NCBI GenBank assembly: GCA_039519185.1 | Contig: CM076846.1 | Span: forward strand, 125,492,182 to 125,556,181 | From: Astragalus membranaceus | Lineage: Eukaryota; Streptophyta; Magnoliopsida; Fabales; Fabaceae | Reading direction: 5' to 3' | DNA length: 64,000 bases | Position numbers and translations under genes: made by a program | Notes under the pieces: model-generated | Seen by the model: only the letters and a program-made list of their open reading frames with translations | What the model was told of the DNA's origin: nothing | The model's database searches: none | Part shown: positions 1-10,758 of the stretch, piece by piece | Position numbering within the stretch: the first letter of the stretch is position 1 | Layout of the letters: every line of letters begins with the position of its first letter

Positions 1-402
1 AGTGTGAGGAGGTGGTGGTGTTGGTGTGGTGGTCGAAGAGTGAAGAGAGAAGAAGAGTGTGAGAGGAGGTGGTGGTGGAAGAGTGAAGAGAGAAGAAGAG
101 TGTGAGGTGAGAATAAGAGCAAAGTGTGAGGAGAGTGGGAGAGAAAGAGTGTGTGTGAGAGGATAAATAAGCTGAAAAGTCAAAAAAATTAGCGAGGGAA
201 TTATAGCGAGGGACTGACAATTCCGTCACTAAATACCTGCACAGAGTCCTATCATCTGAAAACTGTCAGAAATTAGCGAGGGACTGAAAAATCTGCCGCT
301 AATTAGCGAGGGACCTAAAAATCCGTCGCTAATGACAGAATTAGCGAGGGACTAAAAATTCCCTCGCAAATTCCCTCGCTAATAAGCTTTTTTTTTGTAG
401 TG
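1..402. mobile_element. CACTA element, right end only (cut by window edge)
   Basis: The sequence ends in TTTTTTTTGTAGTG, the inverse of the CACTAC terminus of En/Spm elements. It is packed with copies of TTAGCGAGGGA and its complement TCCCTCGCTAA, the usual subterminal repeat arrangement. The inner part (1-170) is GA/GGTGG-rich and matches the inner part of the complete element at 23265-24374, so both belong to one family. The left end is outside the window, so no target duplication can be checked. No coding sequence is seen. Confidence 0.8.
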
Positions 403-876
403 TTTACCCTTATTTATTGTACTATTTTTACGCTTATAATATGTAAAAAAAGCTTTTACCGCACTACTTTTACTTTTATCAAATCAAACGATAATTTAGG
501 AACAATGTTTCTTTTTTTAGCTTTTCTTAAAATGTGTATTTAACCGTCATTTGTTTATATATGAAAATAGAGGGTGTATATATATAAATCGGTTTTTTTA
601 CCGTGTTTTAGACACAATATCCACTAGCTTTGTCAGTAGGTAATCTACATTGGAGAACCCGACTAACCACGTGTGTATTTAAATCAATTATTATTACTAT
701 TATTATTTATTTATTTTGACCGAATTATTATTATTATTATTTTTATTATTATTATTATTATTAATATTAATTAGAATATTTATTTGGGTAAACCCGGGTA
801 TCCTCTACGATGATGACTGTGGAGACTAATCCCTCGAGTTATTGGAGTTCATTTAAGGGCTGGCCTCTCCCAAGCG
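403..876. other. AT-rich non-coding stretch
   Basis: No gene is seen. The stretch holds TTA/TTAT microsatellite runs near 690-770 and AT-rich spacer. Confidence 0.5.
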
Positions 877-1095
877 CAGTGGCGGACCTGGCATATGTCC
901 AGGGGGTTCAGTTGAACCCCCTGGAATTTTTTTTTGCACTAAACACCCTATATAAATAGCCTAAATCTCCTGAAATTTTAATTTTGACACCCCTGAAAAT
1001 TTGAAATTGTACTAGTAGACCAAGTTTTGCACCCATTTGACACCGGCCTTAAAAAATTTGACACCCCTGACCCCGGGGTCCTGGGTCCGCCACTG
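877..1095. mobile_element. hAT-type MITE
   Basis: The ends are inverted repeats: CAGTGGCGGACCTGG on the left and CCTGGGTCCGCCACTG on the right. They are flanked by a perfect 8-bp target duplication CCCAAGCG at 869-876 and 1096-1103. The 219-bp size and 8-bp duplication fit a non-autonomous hAT element. Confidence 0.85.
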
Positions 1096-1383
1096 CCCAA
1101 GCGATGTCTCTCCATACACACCGACCAGAGATCAAACCCCTGACCAAATACTTAAGGGGCTAAAACAACTTACCCGATCCTGGTTAATAATGGTTAATAA
1201 TAATTAGATCCTGGTTAATAATGGTTAATAATAATTAGAATGCTCAAAGTCTTGGTAGACTTTCAGCAATTAATATCGACCAATAAATGCATCTCTTAGT
1301 TAGCCGACTAGTTGCGAGAATTCATGCAACTTCAGACACGTGTTCCGTTTCCATTTAATTCGACGTACACATTCAGGTACGTA

Positions 1384-2167
1384 AATTGTACCATACTTAT
1401 AATAAACAATTTGTATAGCTATTTGGTTAGACTATTCCTTTCAAAATAAAAGTACAGGCTAAAGTGCTCTCGGGGTCCCTTATCTTTATTTAAAGTAACG
1501 AATTAGTCGTTTATGTTTTTTTTGTCCCAAATAAGTCCTTTATCTTTCAAATTTTTGACACATAAATCCTTTTGCGTTAACAGTGCTGATTTATGTGTCA
1601 AAAAAAAGGATTTATGTGTTAAAAATTTGAAACATAAAGGACTGATTTGGGACAGAAAAGGATTTATGTGTCAAAAATTTAAAACATAAATGACTGATTT
1701 GGGACAAAAAAAAGATAAAGGACCAAATCGTTACTTTAAATAAAGATAAGGGACCCCGGGAGCACTTTAGCCAAAAGTATATTAGTATAATATAACTTTC
1801 GTACCTGAATGCCAGTGAGAATTGCAACCTTATTATAGCGTACCTATACTAATTTTTTATTCAGAGTATGCAGTAACGTATTAGAGCTTAATTTTGTACT
1901 ATTAGTAGCAAACGATGCACTAACAAAGAGGGCTATGTTGACAATACCAACTAAGAAGCTTAATAAATTAAGATTAATTTTATTTTTTATGAATTATTCC
2001 GTTTATTCATGGTGCATGCATGCACGCATGGATTTTTGTTTATATATAGTAATATAGTAATGTGTCATGTACTTGAGGGTAAAAGAGTTGTCAACCACGA
2101 TAAACCATGATCGATTAAGAGTTTCCTTCGGTGCTTATCTAAAAAAAAGAGTTCTTTTAGTTAATAA
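1384..2167 (+). repeat. Direct duplication, copy A
   Basis: This stretch repeats at 7458-7917 with high identity in the same orientation, starting at AATTGTACCATAC and ending at TTAGTTAATAA. Copy A is longer because it contains a MITE (1457-1772) that is absent from copy B. It ends exactly where the Helitron-type terminus begins at 2168. Confidence 0.9.
1457..1772. mobile_element. Mutator-like MITE
   Basis: The termini GGCTAAAGTGCTC and GAGCACTTTAGCC are inverted repeats extending into a long imperfect hairpin. The flanking 9-mers AAAAGTACA (1448-1456) and AAAAGTATA (1773-1781) differ at one base, fitting a Mutator 9-bp target duplication. The unoccupied site is visible in copy B near 7525. 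The small ORFs inside are hairpin by-products. Confidence 0.75.
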
Positions 2168-2463
2168 CTAGTAGGAGACCCGTGCATACGCACTGGTGCT
2201 GTCGTGTTTTTTTTATGAATGAACTTAGACAGTATTTAAGTAGTTTGAACATTACCCCGTAAAAATAAAGACAAATTTAAAGTAGATAAAAAAGGAGTTT
2301 GAAATAAAAAATAGATAAATATTAAAATCTACAAAATGTAAAAGTATCATTTAAAAACAATACGTGCATTTATCCCGTGTTTTTTTTATATATCCATGCA
2401 GTGTTCTTTTATATATTAGTGTTGTTATCCCGTGTTTTTTATATATTTGTGCAGCTATCCAGT

Positions 2464-2466
<3 letters not shown>

Positions 2467-2520
<54 letters not shown>
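2467..2520. repeat. (TA)n microsatellite
   Basis: Uninterrupted TA dinucleotide run inside the Helitron-like element. Confidence 0.95.
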
Positions 2521-2527
<7 letters not shown>

Positions 2528-3228
2528 AGTTATACCCGTATTTTTTATATATTAGTGTTGTTATCCCGTATTTTTTATATATAGTAGATAGTAAATTTGT
2601 TAGATAGTAGATTATCAATAATAAATCATTGTTTTAAATATTAATTAGTAATTTAAATAGTCATTAAGTCTTCCTGTTTTTTAGATAGTAGGTTTGTAGT
2701 AGTAGTCTTTAAAAATTTTAATTATCTATGAAAAATATTAATATCGTGTTTTTTTTCATATATCAGTGCAGTTATCCTGTGTTTTATATATATCAGTGCA
2801 GTTATCTCGTAGTTTCAATTGATTATTTTAGTTGGTTAGTAGATATTAGTAGATTATAGTAGATAGTAAAAGAGAGATAGTAGATTATCAATAAGAAATA
2901 TTTGTCTTAAATATTAATCAGTAGTAGAAATAGTCATTAAATATTATTGTTTTTTTAGATAATAGGTTTATAGTAGTCTTCAAAAATTTTAATTATCAAT
3001 GACAAATATTAATCCTGTGTTCATTTCGTTTTCCTTCACTGATTGATTTCATTTTCGTTTTCCTTCTTGTTCATTTCGTGTTGTAGGGTTTGTGGGATTT
3101 GGGAATTTGGAAACGAGTTGTGATTTGGGAACCGAATTGTGGGTTTTCATTTCCTTCTTCATTTCGTTTTTCGTTTGAATTCTGATTTCCATTTTTATTC
3201 ATGAATTTAAATGTGGTGTAGATTCCAA

Positions 3229-3340
3229 TTAGCAATTCCTTTATCAATTCCTTTAGCTGCTTAGCTACCTTAATGTCCATTTAGCAATTCCTTTATCTGC
3301 TTAGCTACCTTAATGTCCATTTAGCAATTCCTTTATCTGC
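3229..3340 (+). repeat. 40-bp tandem repeat
   Basis: Two perfect 40-bp units (3261-3300 and 3301-3340, each beginning TTAGCTACCTTAATGTCC) follow a partial, diverged unit. They lie immediately upstream of the splice acceptor of the callose-synthase fragment. The motif GTAGATTCCAATT occurs both before (about 3218) and after (3346) the array, suggesting the array grew inside what had been intron sequence. Confidence 0.9.
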
Positions 3341-3348
3341 TTTTGTAG

Positions 3349-4310
3349 ATTCCAATTGCACTGGATATGGCTAAGGACAGCAATGGAAAGGATCGTGAGC
3401 TGAGAAAAAGAATTGAGGCTGACAACTACATGTCCTGTGCTGTTCGGGAGTGCTATGCTTCATTTAAGAGCATTGTTAGGCACTTGGTTCAAGGGGATCG
3501 TGAGAAACAGTAAGTCCTTCAAAGTAGTAATGTAGTATAATGCGGTTGTTTACTTGTGTATGAGTGCAGCAGTACTTTGAGTGACCCTCCATAGTAGGGA
3601 TGTCAAAATGGGCTTGGCCCGCCGGGTAGGGCTAAGGTATTGATGCCCGCCAGCCCGAGTTGCCCGGCCCGCTTCGCCCGCCAGCCCGCGGGCTAAACAC
3701 TGTGGCGGGCCAAACTGCCTGTTAGAGCTTTTTATTTATTTATAAAATTCAGTGTAAATTGACGGGCCAGCCCACCACTTCGCGGGCAGGGCATGAATTT
3801 TGCCCCCGCGTTCTGTTAACGGGCCGGCCGGGCCGCCCGATTATTCGCGGGCATAACGCTTAAAGGGCCGGGCCGGGCCGCCCGTTTTGACATCCCTACT
3901 CCATAGTATGCAGTATACCTGTATTGGTCCAAATTATTACAGATAATATCAGTTTTGATAAAATGCTTTTGTGAATGACCAGTTTCCTCAACTTCAATGT
4001 TTTATCTTTGCAACATCTGTCTGGCTTATGAATTTAGAACCCATTTTCAATTTTGTTGGCACTTTTCATTTCAGGGTTATAGAATACATTTTCTCCGAGG
4101 TGGACAAACATATTGAAGCTGGTGATCTAATAAGTGAATTTAAATTGAGTGCACTTCCTAGCCTCTATGGGCAATTTGTTGAACTAATCAAATATTTGGT
4201 AACTTTTTAACGCAGTTTTTTGAAATCTATTTTAGTATGTAAATCTATAGCTTGTGAAAATGTTATATTATTTAATGCTGTTAAACAATAAGCATGAAGA
4301 CAGGGACCAA
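3349..4310 (+). pseudogene. Callose synthase (GSL) fragment, captured exons
   Basis: Three pieces read like the interior of a plant callose synthase (1,3-beta-glucan synthase), a plasma-membrane enzyme. Piece 1 (3349-3509) begins IPIALDMAKDSNGKDREL and ends at GDREKQ. Piece 2 (4075-4198) reads VIEYIFSEVDKHIEAGDLI and ends ELIKYL. Piece 3 (4281-4310) reads LNNKHEDRDQ. Pieces 1 and 2 keep AG/GT splice borders and a matching phase, CA|G. Piece 3 has lost its AG acceptor and runs straight into a different gene fragment at 4311. A hAT MITE sits in the first intron. Well under a tenth of a normal callose synthase (about 1,900 aa) is present, and there is no start or catalytic core. It lies in the Helitron-like element and is best read as a captured, dead fragment. 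Confidence 0.85.
3595..3898. mobile_element. hAT-type MITE in captured intron
   Basis: Terminal repeats TAGGGATGTCAAAA and TTTTGACATCCCTA are flanked by a perfect 8-bp duplication CTCCATAG (3587-3594 and 3899-3906). The inside is GC-rich GGCCCGCC-type sequence in inverted arrangement. It inserted into the intron between the two callose-synthase exons. Confidence 0.9.
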
Positions 4311-4382
4311 GTTGGGCTAAACATTCAAGAAGCACATTCTTTTTCCACATTGGATGGATATTCATTGGTTGCAAAACAATAG
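4311..4382 (+). pseudogene. ACT-domain (STY-type) protein kinase fragment
   Basis: It continues in frame from the callose-synthase piece and reads GLNIQEAHSFSTLDGYSLV, then stops at TAG. The motif GLNIQEAHxFSTxDGYSL is characteristic of the ACT domain of plant STY8/17/46-type serine/threonine kinases. Only about 20 residues are present. I infer a second captured host gene joined directly to the callose-synthase piece. Confidence 0.65.
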
Positions 4383-5440
4383 AGGTATTTTCTTCTTCAT
4401 CCTTAGTTGCAACCTTGTAGCCTCTAAATTTGATAGTTCCATTTTAGTTTATTGGTTTATGTAGCAGTTTCTTATGTGTAAAAATGTCTAAAATGACTGA
4501 TTTTGGTAGTTTATAATTCTATATTTGTAGGGAACTACCTTTGTCCTCACACTGGTTCTTTTTTGCTTCGTTCTCATGAGCTGGGAGACTTCTGGTCTGT
4601 CTATCTTCTTCTTTTGCATTGTTTTTTCATTCATGTTATTATAAGTTGTTAGAGTATATGCAGTCTATATAATAAATCATGTCTTGTATTGTGTGTTTAT
4701 TAGTAGGCTGCGGCTCTGTGCATACATGCTTTGATGCTGCTGAAGGAAGTCTCAAGGAGATTCCAAACAGGAAGGTTTGTCACACTATTGTAGACTTTAA
4801 TGTTAATATGGTACAAGAAGCGTGTTTTATTTTCTCTTTTAATACATTCTTATCTATGAAGATAAAATGAAAAAGATATTTTCTTTTTTACTTTTTTTAA
4901 AAATTTTACATTTTTTTTATTAGCAAAGATTCCACATTTATAAAACTTTGTCTGATGTGCAGATGCTGTCTGGTTTGAAGGACAAGAAAAATAAGGTTAG
5001 TCTGGAAGGATCATTAAGAATCAAGTATGGTAAAAAGCCACTGATAGGAGAATTGAGGTTTGGATTTCATAGCATCTACTTTAATAGGAGTGTTGCTGGT
5101 GGATTTCAGAGCATCTAATTAAATAATGAAGGACACAATCAGCTCTGTTATATGTTTGTTGGCTGCTGGTGTACTTTTCTACTGAATAAGATTGTTGTCC
5201 AGTAGGTGTTGGTCTTTATTGTTGGCGTAGTTGGTTCTGGTGTGGTTAGAAGGTAGTTCACTTTATAGGTGCTGATGGTTTCTTTTTCTTTGGTTTAATT
5301 TTCTTATCACGCAAATCAGCCATGGTTGATTTCTTTGTTCAGCTCTAAACAAGCTTTATAACGATTTAATATTTTACTTATTCCCATGATTGATTTCTTT
5401 GTGTAGCAAAACTCTTTTCATCTTGAAGTAGCTTACACAT
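4383..5440. other. Unassigned part of the gene-fragment segment
   Basis: I recognise no gene here. Short open stretches occur at 4679-4870 (AAEGSLKEIPNRKVCH) and 4966-5118 (LSGLKDKKNKVSLEGSLRIK), with possible AG/GT borders. They may be further captured exons, but I cannot name their source. Confidence 0.4.
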
Positions 5441-5659
5441 AAGGCTCAGCTTCGGAATGAAGCAAATGAGGTTGTGAAGAAACAAGAAATTGAGATTCAG
5501 GAACAACAGAGAGCTGATCGAGAAAGATAAGAAGAACTTCGAGTTTTCTTGGTTGAGAGGGAAGTTGAACGAGAAATGGGGTGGTTGTTAGCACAGGAGG
5601 AACTAAAGAAGCTGGGTGGGGGGCTTGGAGGCATGCACGAAACACTTCAGGAAGGGTAA
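5441..5659 (+). pseudogene. Coiled-coil protein remnant
   Basis: The reading frame from 5441 is rich in E, K, Q and R (QLRNEANEVVKKQEIEIQEQ, then LRVFLVEREVEREMGWLLAQ) and looks like a coiled coil. A TAA stop at 5528-5530 interrupts it, and a second stop follows at 5657-5659. Coiled coils of this kind end many CACTA TNP-type proteins, and a CACTA-like terminus lies 660 bp downstream. That makes a decayed transposon protein possible, though a host source cannot be ruled out. Confidence 0.4.
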
Positions 5660-5999
5660 CGAAGCTTCTCGATGAAAATGGTCTTCTTGGAGAAAATATA
5701 TAGAACCCAATTGTGGTTAATTTGGCTGATTAAGGAATTCATGTTGTTTGTGTTTATGTATTAATTTGTCTTTTAATAGATATGGTGGATTTGGCTGATT
5801 ATAGAACCCTATGGTCTGTAGGAAGCTTGTCTTTTAATTGACTTGATGTTAATTTACAATATGTTGGCATGATTGTAAGACTTGAGATTAATTTTTAATA
5901 TGATTTGAGTTTTATTTTCTTTTATTGTTTCATAAATATATTTACTTATTTCATATTTAGTTTTTAACTAATTATATAAGTGTTAATGACAAGAGGAGT

Positions 6000-6316
6000 C
6001 ACTAAAATGGTGGGTATGGCAAATTAGAATTGAGGCTTCACGAAAAACTATACCAACGGAAGTTCAGCTGTGGGTATAGAGAAATTAAGAGTGTTGTTAA
6101 AACCTATACCAACAGATATAGCTCTGAGGTTTTGTCCAACGGTAAGAAAAACCGTCACTATAGGCTATAGCAACGCCATTTTTCCGTGGGTATATCCAAA
6201 TAATAAAGACCACGAAAAAATTGTCCGTCGGTATAGGTTTTTGGTGCTATACCCACGGTTTTTAACCCTTTACCCACGGATTTTTGCCGTCACTATATGT
6301 CAATTTTCTTGTAGTG
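6000..6316. mobile_element. CACTA-like right terminus with subterminal repeats
   Basis: The stretch ends CAATTTTCTTGTAGTG and contains repeated motifs of the type ACTATACCAACGG / CCGTGGGTATA in both orientations, as in CACTA subterminal regions. A CACTAAAATGG at 6000 could be a left end, but its flank AGT does not match TTT after 6316. The true left end is probably lost or lies near 3019, where the surrounding repeat is interrupted. Confidence 0.5.
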
Positions 6317-7240
6317 TTTTTTTTTATATAATAGTGCAGTTATCCCATTTTTTTTATATATCATTGCAGTTATCCCGTAGTTTCAATTGATTATTTGAGT
6401 TGATTAGTAGATTATACTAGATAGTAAAAGATAGATAGTAGATTATCAATAGGAAATATCTATCCCAAGTTTTTTTATATATCAGTAACAATTATTTGTC
6501 CTTTTTTTGGTATTAGTGACAAATATTGTCACGTGTGTTTTAAATATTAATCAGTTTAAATAGTCATTAAGCCTTCTTGTTTTTTTAGATAGTAGATTTA
6601 TAGTAGTTTTCAAAAATTTTAATTATCAATGGTAAATATTAATCTCGTGTTTTTTTATATATCACTGCAGTTATCCCGTGTTTTTTATATATCAATGCAG
6701 TTATCTTGTAATTTCAATTGATTATTTTAGTTGATTAGTAGATTATAGTAGATAGTAAAAGTTAGAAATTATTATCAATAAGAAATATTTGTTTTAAATA
6801 TTAATTACTAATTTAAATAGTCATTAAGTCTTATTGTTTTTTAGATAGTAGGTTTGTAGTAGTAGTCTTCAAAAATTTTAATTATCAATTACAAATATTA
6901 ATCTCCTGTTTTTTTTCATATATCAGTGCAGTTATCCTGTGTTTTTTATATATCAGTGCAGTTATTTCGTAATTTCAATTGATTATTTTAGTTGATTAGT
7001 ATATTGTAGTAGATAGTAAAAGAGAGATAGTAGATTATCAATAAGAAATATTTGTTTTAAATATTAATCAGTAGTTTAAATAGTCTTTAAATATTATTGT
7101 TTTTTAGATAGTGGGTTTATAGTAGTCTTCAAAAATATTAATTATCAATGACAAATATTAATTCTGTGTTTTTTTATATATCAGTGCAGTTATCCCGTGA
7201 TTTTTATATATCATTGCAGTTATCTCGTAGTTTCAATTGA
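6317..7240. repeat. Helitron-interior repeat units
   Basis: Several diverged copies of a unit of roughly 240-330 bp contain TATATATCAGTGCAGTTATC, TTTCAATTGATTATTTTAG and TAGTAGATTATCAATAAG. The same units fill 2380-3018. No gene is seen. Confidence 0.8.
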
Positions 7241-7457
7241 TTACTTTAGTTGATTATAATAGATATTAAAAGATAGGTAGTAGATTATCCATAAGAGGTG
7301 ATAGTAAATTATCAATAAGAGTGTAAAGAGATTTCGGAGAGAAAAATTAAAATTTTAAGGTGATAACCTTTTCTAAAAAGGTGATAGTTTTTGTTTTGTT
7401 TTTTGGTGTGACTCATTTACGTTTTTATAAGTAATTTTAATAGAGTTGTGTTCGTAT

Positions 7458-7917
7458 AATTGTACCATACTTATAATAAACAATTTGTTTAGCTATTTGG
7501 TTATACTATTCCTTTCAAAATAAATGTATATTAGTATAATATAACTTTCGTACCTGAATGCCAGTGAGAATTGCAACCTTATTATAGCGTACCTATACTA
7601 ATTTTTTATTCAGGGTATGCCAGTAACGTATTAGAGCTTAATTTTGTACTATTAGTAGCAAATGATGCACTAACAGGGTTATGTTGACAATACCAACTAA
7701 GAGGCTTAATAAATTAAGATTAATTTTATTTTTTTATGAATTATTCCGTTTATTCATGGTGCATGCATGCACGCTTGGATTTTTGTTTATATATAGTAAT
7801 ATAGTAATATTGTGTCATGTACTTGAGGGTAAAAGAGTTGTCGACTACGATAAACCATGATTAAGAGTTCCCTTTAGTGCTTATCTAAAATAAAAAAAGA
7901 GTTCCTTTAGTTAATAA
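7458..7917 (+). repeat. Direct duplication, copy B
   Basis: Same sequence as 1384-2167 without the MITE. Copy B continues past TTAATAA into TTAACCAGTACAC, whereas copy A is cut at that point by the Helitron-type CTAG. It therefore preserves the empty insertion site. Confidence 0.9.
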
Positions 7918-8806
7918 TTAACCAGTACACTTGGATTTTTGTTAATTGGCAGCAGTGCATGACCCTTTTTTACAATATATTACAATATATAGTAGTGCAT
8001 GACCCTTGACACACAATCCACGTACCTATATGGATTAGTTTCTGACTAGCTGGGGATTTTATAATAATGGACCCACTTGCAAAACATATTTTTTCAACGT
8101 TGCTAACAAATTAAATAATTTAATGTTAATAATTTAATTACCAAGTCAAGTCATTGTCTAGTTTATGAGTGGTGTGTGACCCCCTTTGCAATATATTTCC
8201 AGAGATTAGGAGTATTTTTGTACGATATCTAGTACCGTTTTTGTTGGGGTATACCAACTAAACTGCTTGGTCAGAGGTTTTTGTCCTGCTTTTTGTCTCT
8301 CTGAGTTGTGACTTTCTAGTTAGTTGATTATATGTACATATGTTCTTGTTTTCCTTAAAAACACTACTTATAAATATAATACATTTTTTTGCTGATCAAA
8401 AAAAATAATTTAATTACTTTCACTTCACTGTTCTTTTCTATTTGCTGATTTGTAAGAAGAATCATATTTTATTTATTTATATCGTTTTCATAAATTTACA
8501 TTAATTAATTATTCGTTTTTCAATTACTTATATGTAAAAAGATAAATAAGCCTTTATATAAAAAGACAAATATTTATTAATGTTTAGTGTTAAAAGTACT
8601 TAAAATTCTTTACATAGTTAGAAACATATTGCCACACGACACAAAATAGTATTAGAATTTATAGTTAATTAAGTATACCTTTTTTTGGCAAAACACAGTT
8701 AACTATACTTGAAAAGTGTATAAAATTAGATAGTGTAAGTACACTTTCAAAACTAGAACATATAACTTAAAATTATTTTATGACAATATGAAAATGTATT
8801 AGATAG
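7918..8806. other. AT-rich non-coding stretch
   Basis: No gene is recognised. A local duplication of AGTGCATGACCC occurs near 7955-8005. The rest is AT-rich spacer. Confidence 0.5.
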
Positions 8807-9374
8807 TGTTGAGGAAAATCGCACACGCCAACGGATTAACCCACACGCCCAAGAATCTTTGAGGGAACATAGATAAACACACCGCAAGAATAAATGAAAG
8901 AATAACACAAATAATTTACGTGGTTCGTCACTTCTTGCCTGCGTCCACGGGAACACGTCAACACAATTCATTCATTTTCTCAAGTATGATGACAACAACT
9001 TGTAACCCAACCCCAATATTTGTATCACCCTACAATACACTCACTCTAAGAGTTACAAGGAATGATAACACTCACATCTCACACAAGTGATCACCAACAC
9101 CCTCCTCTCTAGAACATGGTTGGAGACCCTTCAACTCTACATGACCACCAAGGAGGAATACTTCACGTCTCCAAATGGGGATCTCTCACCTCTCCATATG
9201 ATCAACGCAAAGGGTATGTGGATGTCTTCACCTCTTCACAAGTCTCTCTATTTATAGGGAGATGGCATAGCTCCATTCATGTATTCATCATAGTGGACAT
9301 TAATTGTCCCACCTTCCCAAGACTCTAGATACATTCACTCATCTTGTGAAATTTCAATTGCCTATTTCCCAACA
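8807..9374 (-). mobile_element. Solo LTR (copia-type)
   Basis: The 568-bp unit begins TGTTGAGG and ends CCCAACA, with a perfect 5-bp duplication GATAG (8802-8806 and 9375-9379). A TATA box, CCCTATAAATAGAGAG, is read on the minus strand near 9250, so I place the LTR on that strand. No internal domain is present, so it is a solo LTR left by LTR-LTR recombination. The small ORF inside (9116-9328) is LTR sequence. Confidence 0.85.
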
Positions 9375-9759
9375 GATAGTGTAAGTACTATTCTGCATCT
9401 TAATTATTTTAGCTAGGATCAGTATTCAGTAATTAATAGTTTTCTACTTTTGGTTATTTTATTTTGACTAAATACAAATCTGGTTGAGACGAAAGTCATT
9501 ATGTGCTGCTTTTGCATGTCATTATAGATTCTTTGGATTAGTTTCCTTTCAATAGGAGTGATTTTATTTTCTTTTGGTTTTATATAATTGTTCTCTTTGT
9601 TCATGTATTAGCCTAGTCCTCCCATGTTTTTGTCTCTTTTTTCTTTTTTATTAATAAAACTTTTTCCATCTTAATGTGTTTTTCCTGAGAAAGGTTTTGC
9701 ATCAGAAGGTTTTAACGAAGCTCCATATCTATTTCTTTTGTTAAAAAAAAACCAAATTG

Positions 9760-10640
9760 GTCCTTTCCCATCAAGTGTTAAACATGTTAGCTAACGACTC
9801 CTACGTGGCACATTATGTGCCGCGTGTCACGTTAACTAACATGTAATATGCTATTTCAGCTCAAATCAAACTATGGGATGATAGATTCGGAAATCTTAAA
9901 AAAGAGACATATTGGTCCCTGCATGTTTTGGGACAAATTAGTCTGTGGTTACCCACAAAAGTGGTTTCTGGTTTTCAAAACCAGAAAACCATTAGAAACA
10001 CTCTAAACAAAGAAAGAACGCACAAAGAAGGAGAGAATAAGAAAGAACGACGAAGAGAACCAAAACACCGTGAACGCGTGATTCTCCCATTTTTGCTTGC
10101 CCCGGTGTTGTTGATTCTCTCATTTTCACATAAATGGTTAGGTTTTCTTCGATGTAAAACATAAACGCCAAACATCAATGAAAATACAAAAATCGAAAAA
10201 TAAAATGCAAATAGAAATCAAACAAATATGGATCCAAACGAAAAAGTGGAGTTCACCTTGCTGCTCCATCTCTGTCCTTCGGCGTTTCGAAATGGTAAAA
10301 TTGTTTCGGGTTTTCAGACTCCATACATTTGAAGAAGAAGGCGTCCGGGGACTCATTTATCCCAAAGTATGCAGGGACCAATATGTCCCATTTTTAAATA
10401 TTCTGAATATGTCAAGCCAGAGACCAATTTAAGCTAAAAGAGCGTATTACATGTCAGTTAACGTGACACGTTGGCACATAACGTGTCACGTAGGAGGCGT
10501 TAGCGGACATGTTCAACACTTGATGGATGGATGGACTAATGTGTCCCATTTTGAAATTGTATGGGACTAATATGTCCTAAAAAAATTATCAAGGACGAAT
10601 GTGTCCCGTAGAGAATTTGTCGAGGACTATAATTTGAGCC
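9760..10640. mobile_element. Inverted-repeat (MULE-like) element, left end unclear
   Basis: Two arms match in inverted orientation: 9775-9855 (with AACATGTTAGCTAACGACTC and CGTGTCACGTTAACT) and 10440-10530 (with AGTTAACGTGACACG and GCGGACATGTTCAACACTTG). Motifs of the type 'GGGACTAATATGTCC' recur near 9910-9945 and 10365-10600. The style resembles the Mutator-like element at 52739-53881, but I could not find a paired end and target duplication. Overlapping ORFs on both strands here are hairpin by-products. Confidence 0.5.
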
Positions 10641-10758
10641 TTTAATTTTTTCTTTGCAAATATATATATATATATATACTATTTATAAACAATTAGTAGA
10701 CTGAGTTGTGACTACCTATGCAGATGACATCAGCTTATTGTTGGGAAGCCATAAATTG

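Larger units (their letters stand above)
2168..7411 (-). mobile_element. Helitron-like element with captured gene pieces
   Basis: Read on the minus strand, the end at 2168 has the Helitron 3' layout: an 18-nt near-perfect hairpin, CCAGTGCGTATGCACGGG (2179-2196), then TCTCCTA, then CTAG, inserted between A and T. The unoccupied site TTAATAA/TTAACC is seen at about 7911-7923. The other end is not certain. A minus-strand TC start near 7411 followed by ACTATCACCTTTTT resembles Helitron 5' ends, but the junction base does not fit perfectly. The inside is AT-rich and repetitive (TATCAGTGCAGTTATCCCGT units at 2380-3018 and 6317-7240) and is interrupted at 3019-6316 by a gene-fragment segment. No Rep/helicase is seen, so it is non-autonomous. 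Confidence 0.6.

Noticed and set aside
2364..2555. Small ORF with IYIYIY run
   Set aside because: It is a translation of the (TA)n microsatellite.
6000..6316. A complete short CACTA element from 6000 to 6316
   Set aside because: The left CACTAAAATGG does not mirror the right terminus closely, and the flanking 3-mers AGT and TTT do not match. Only the right end is accepted.
9928..10432. Four overlapping ORFs on both strands
   Set aside because: They lie within an inverted-repeat element and mirror one another; composition is not protein-like.
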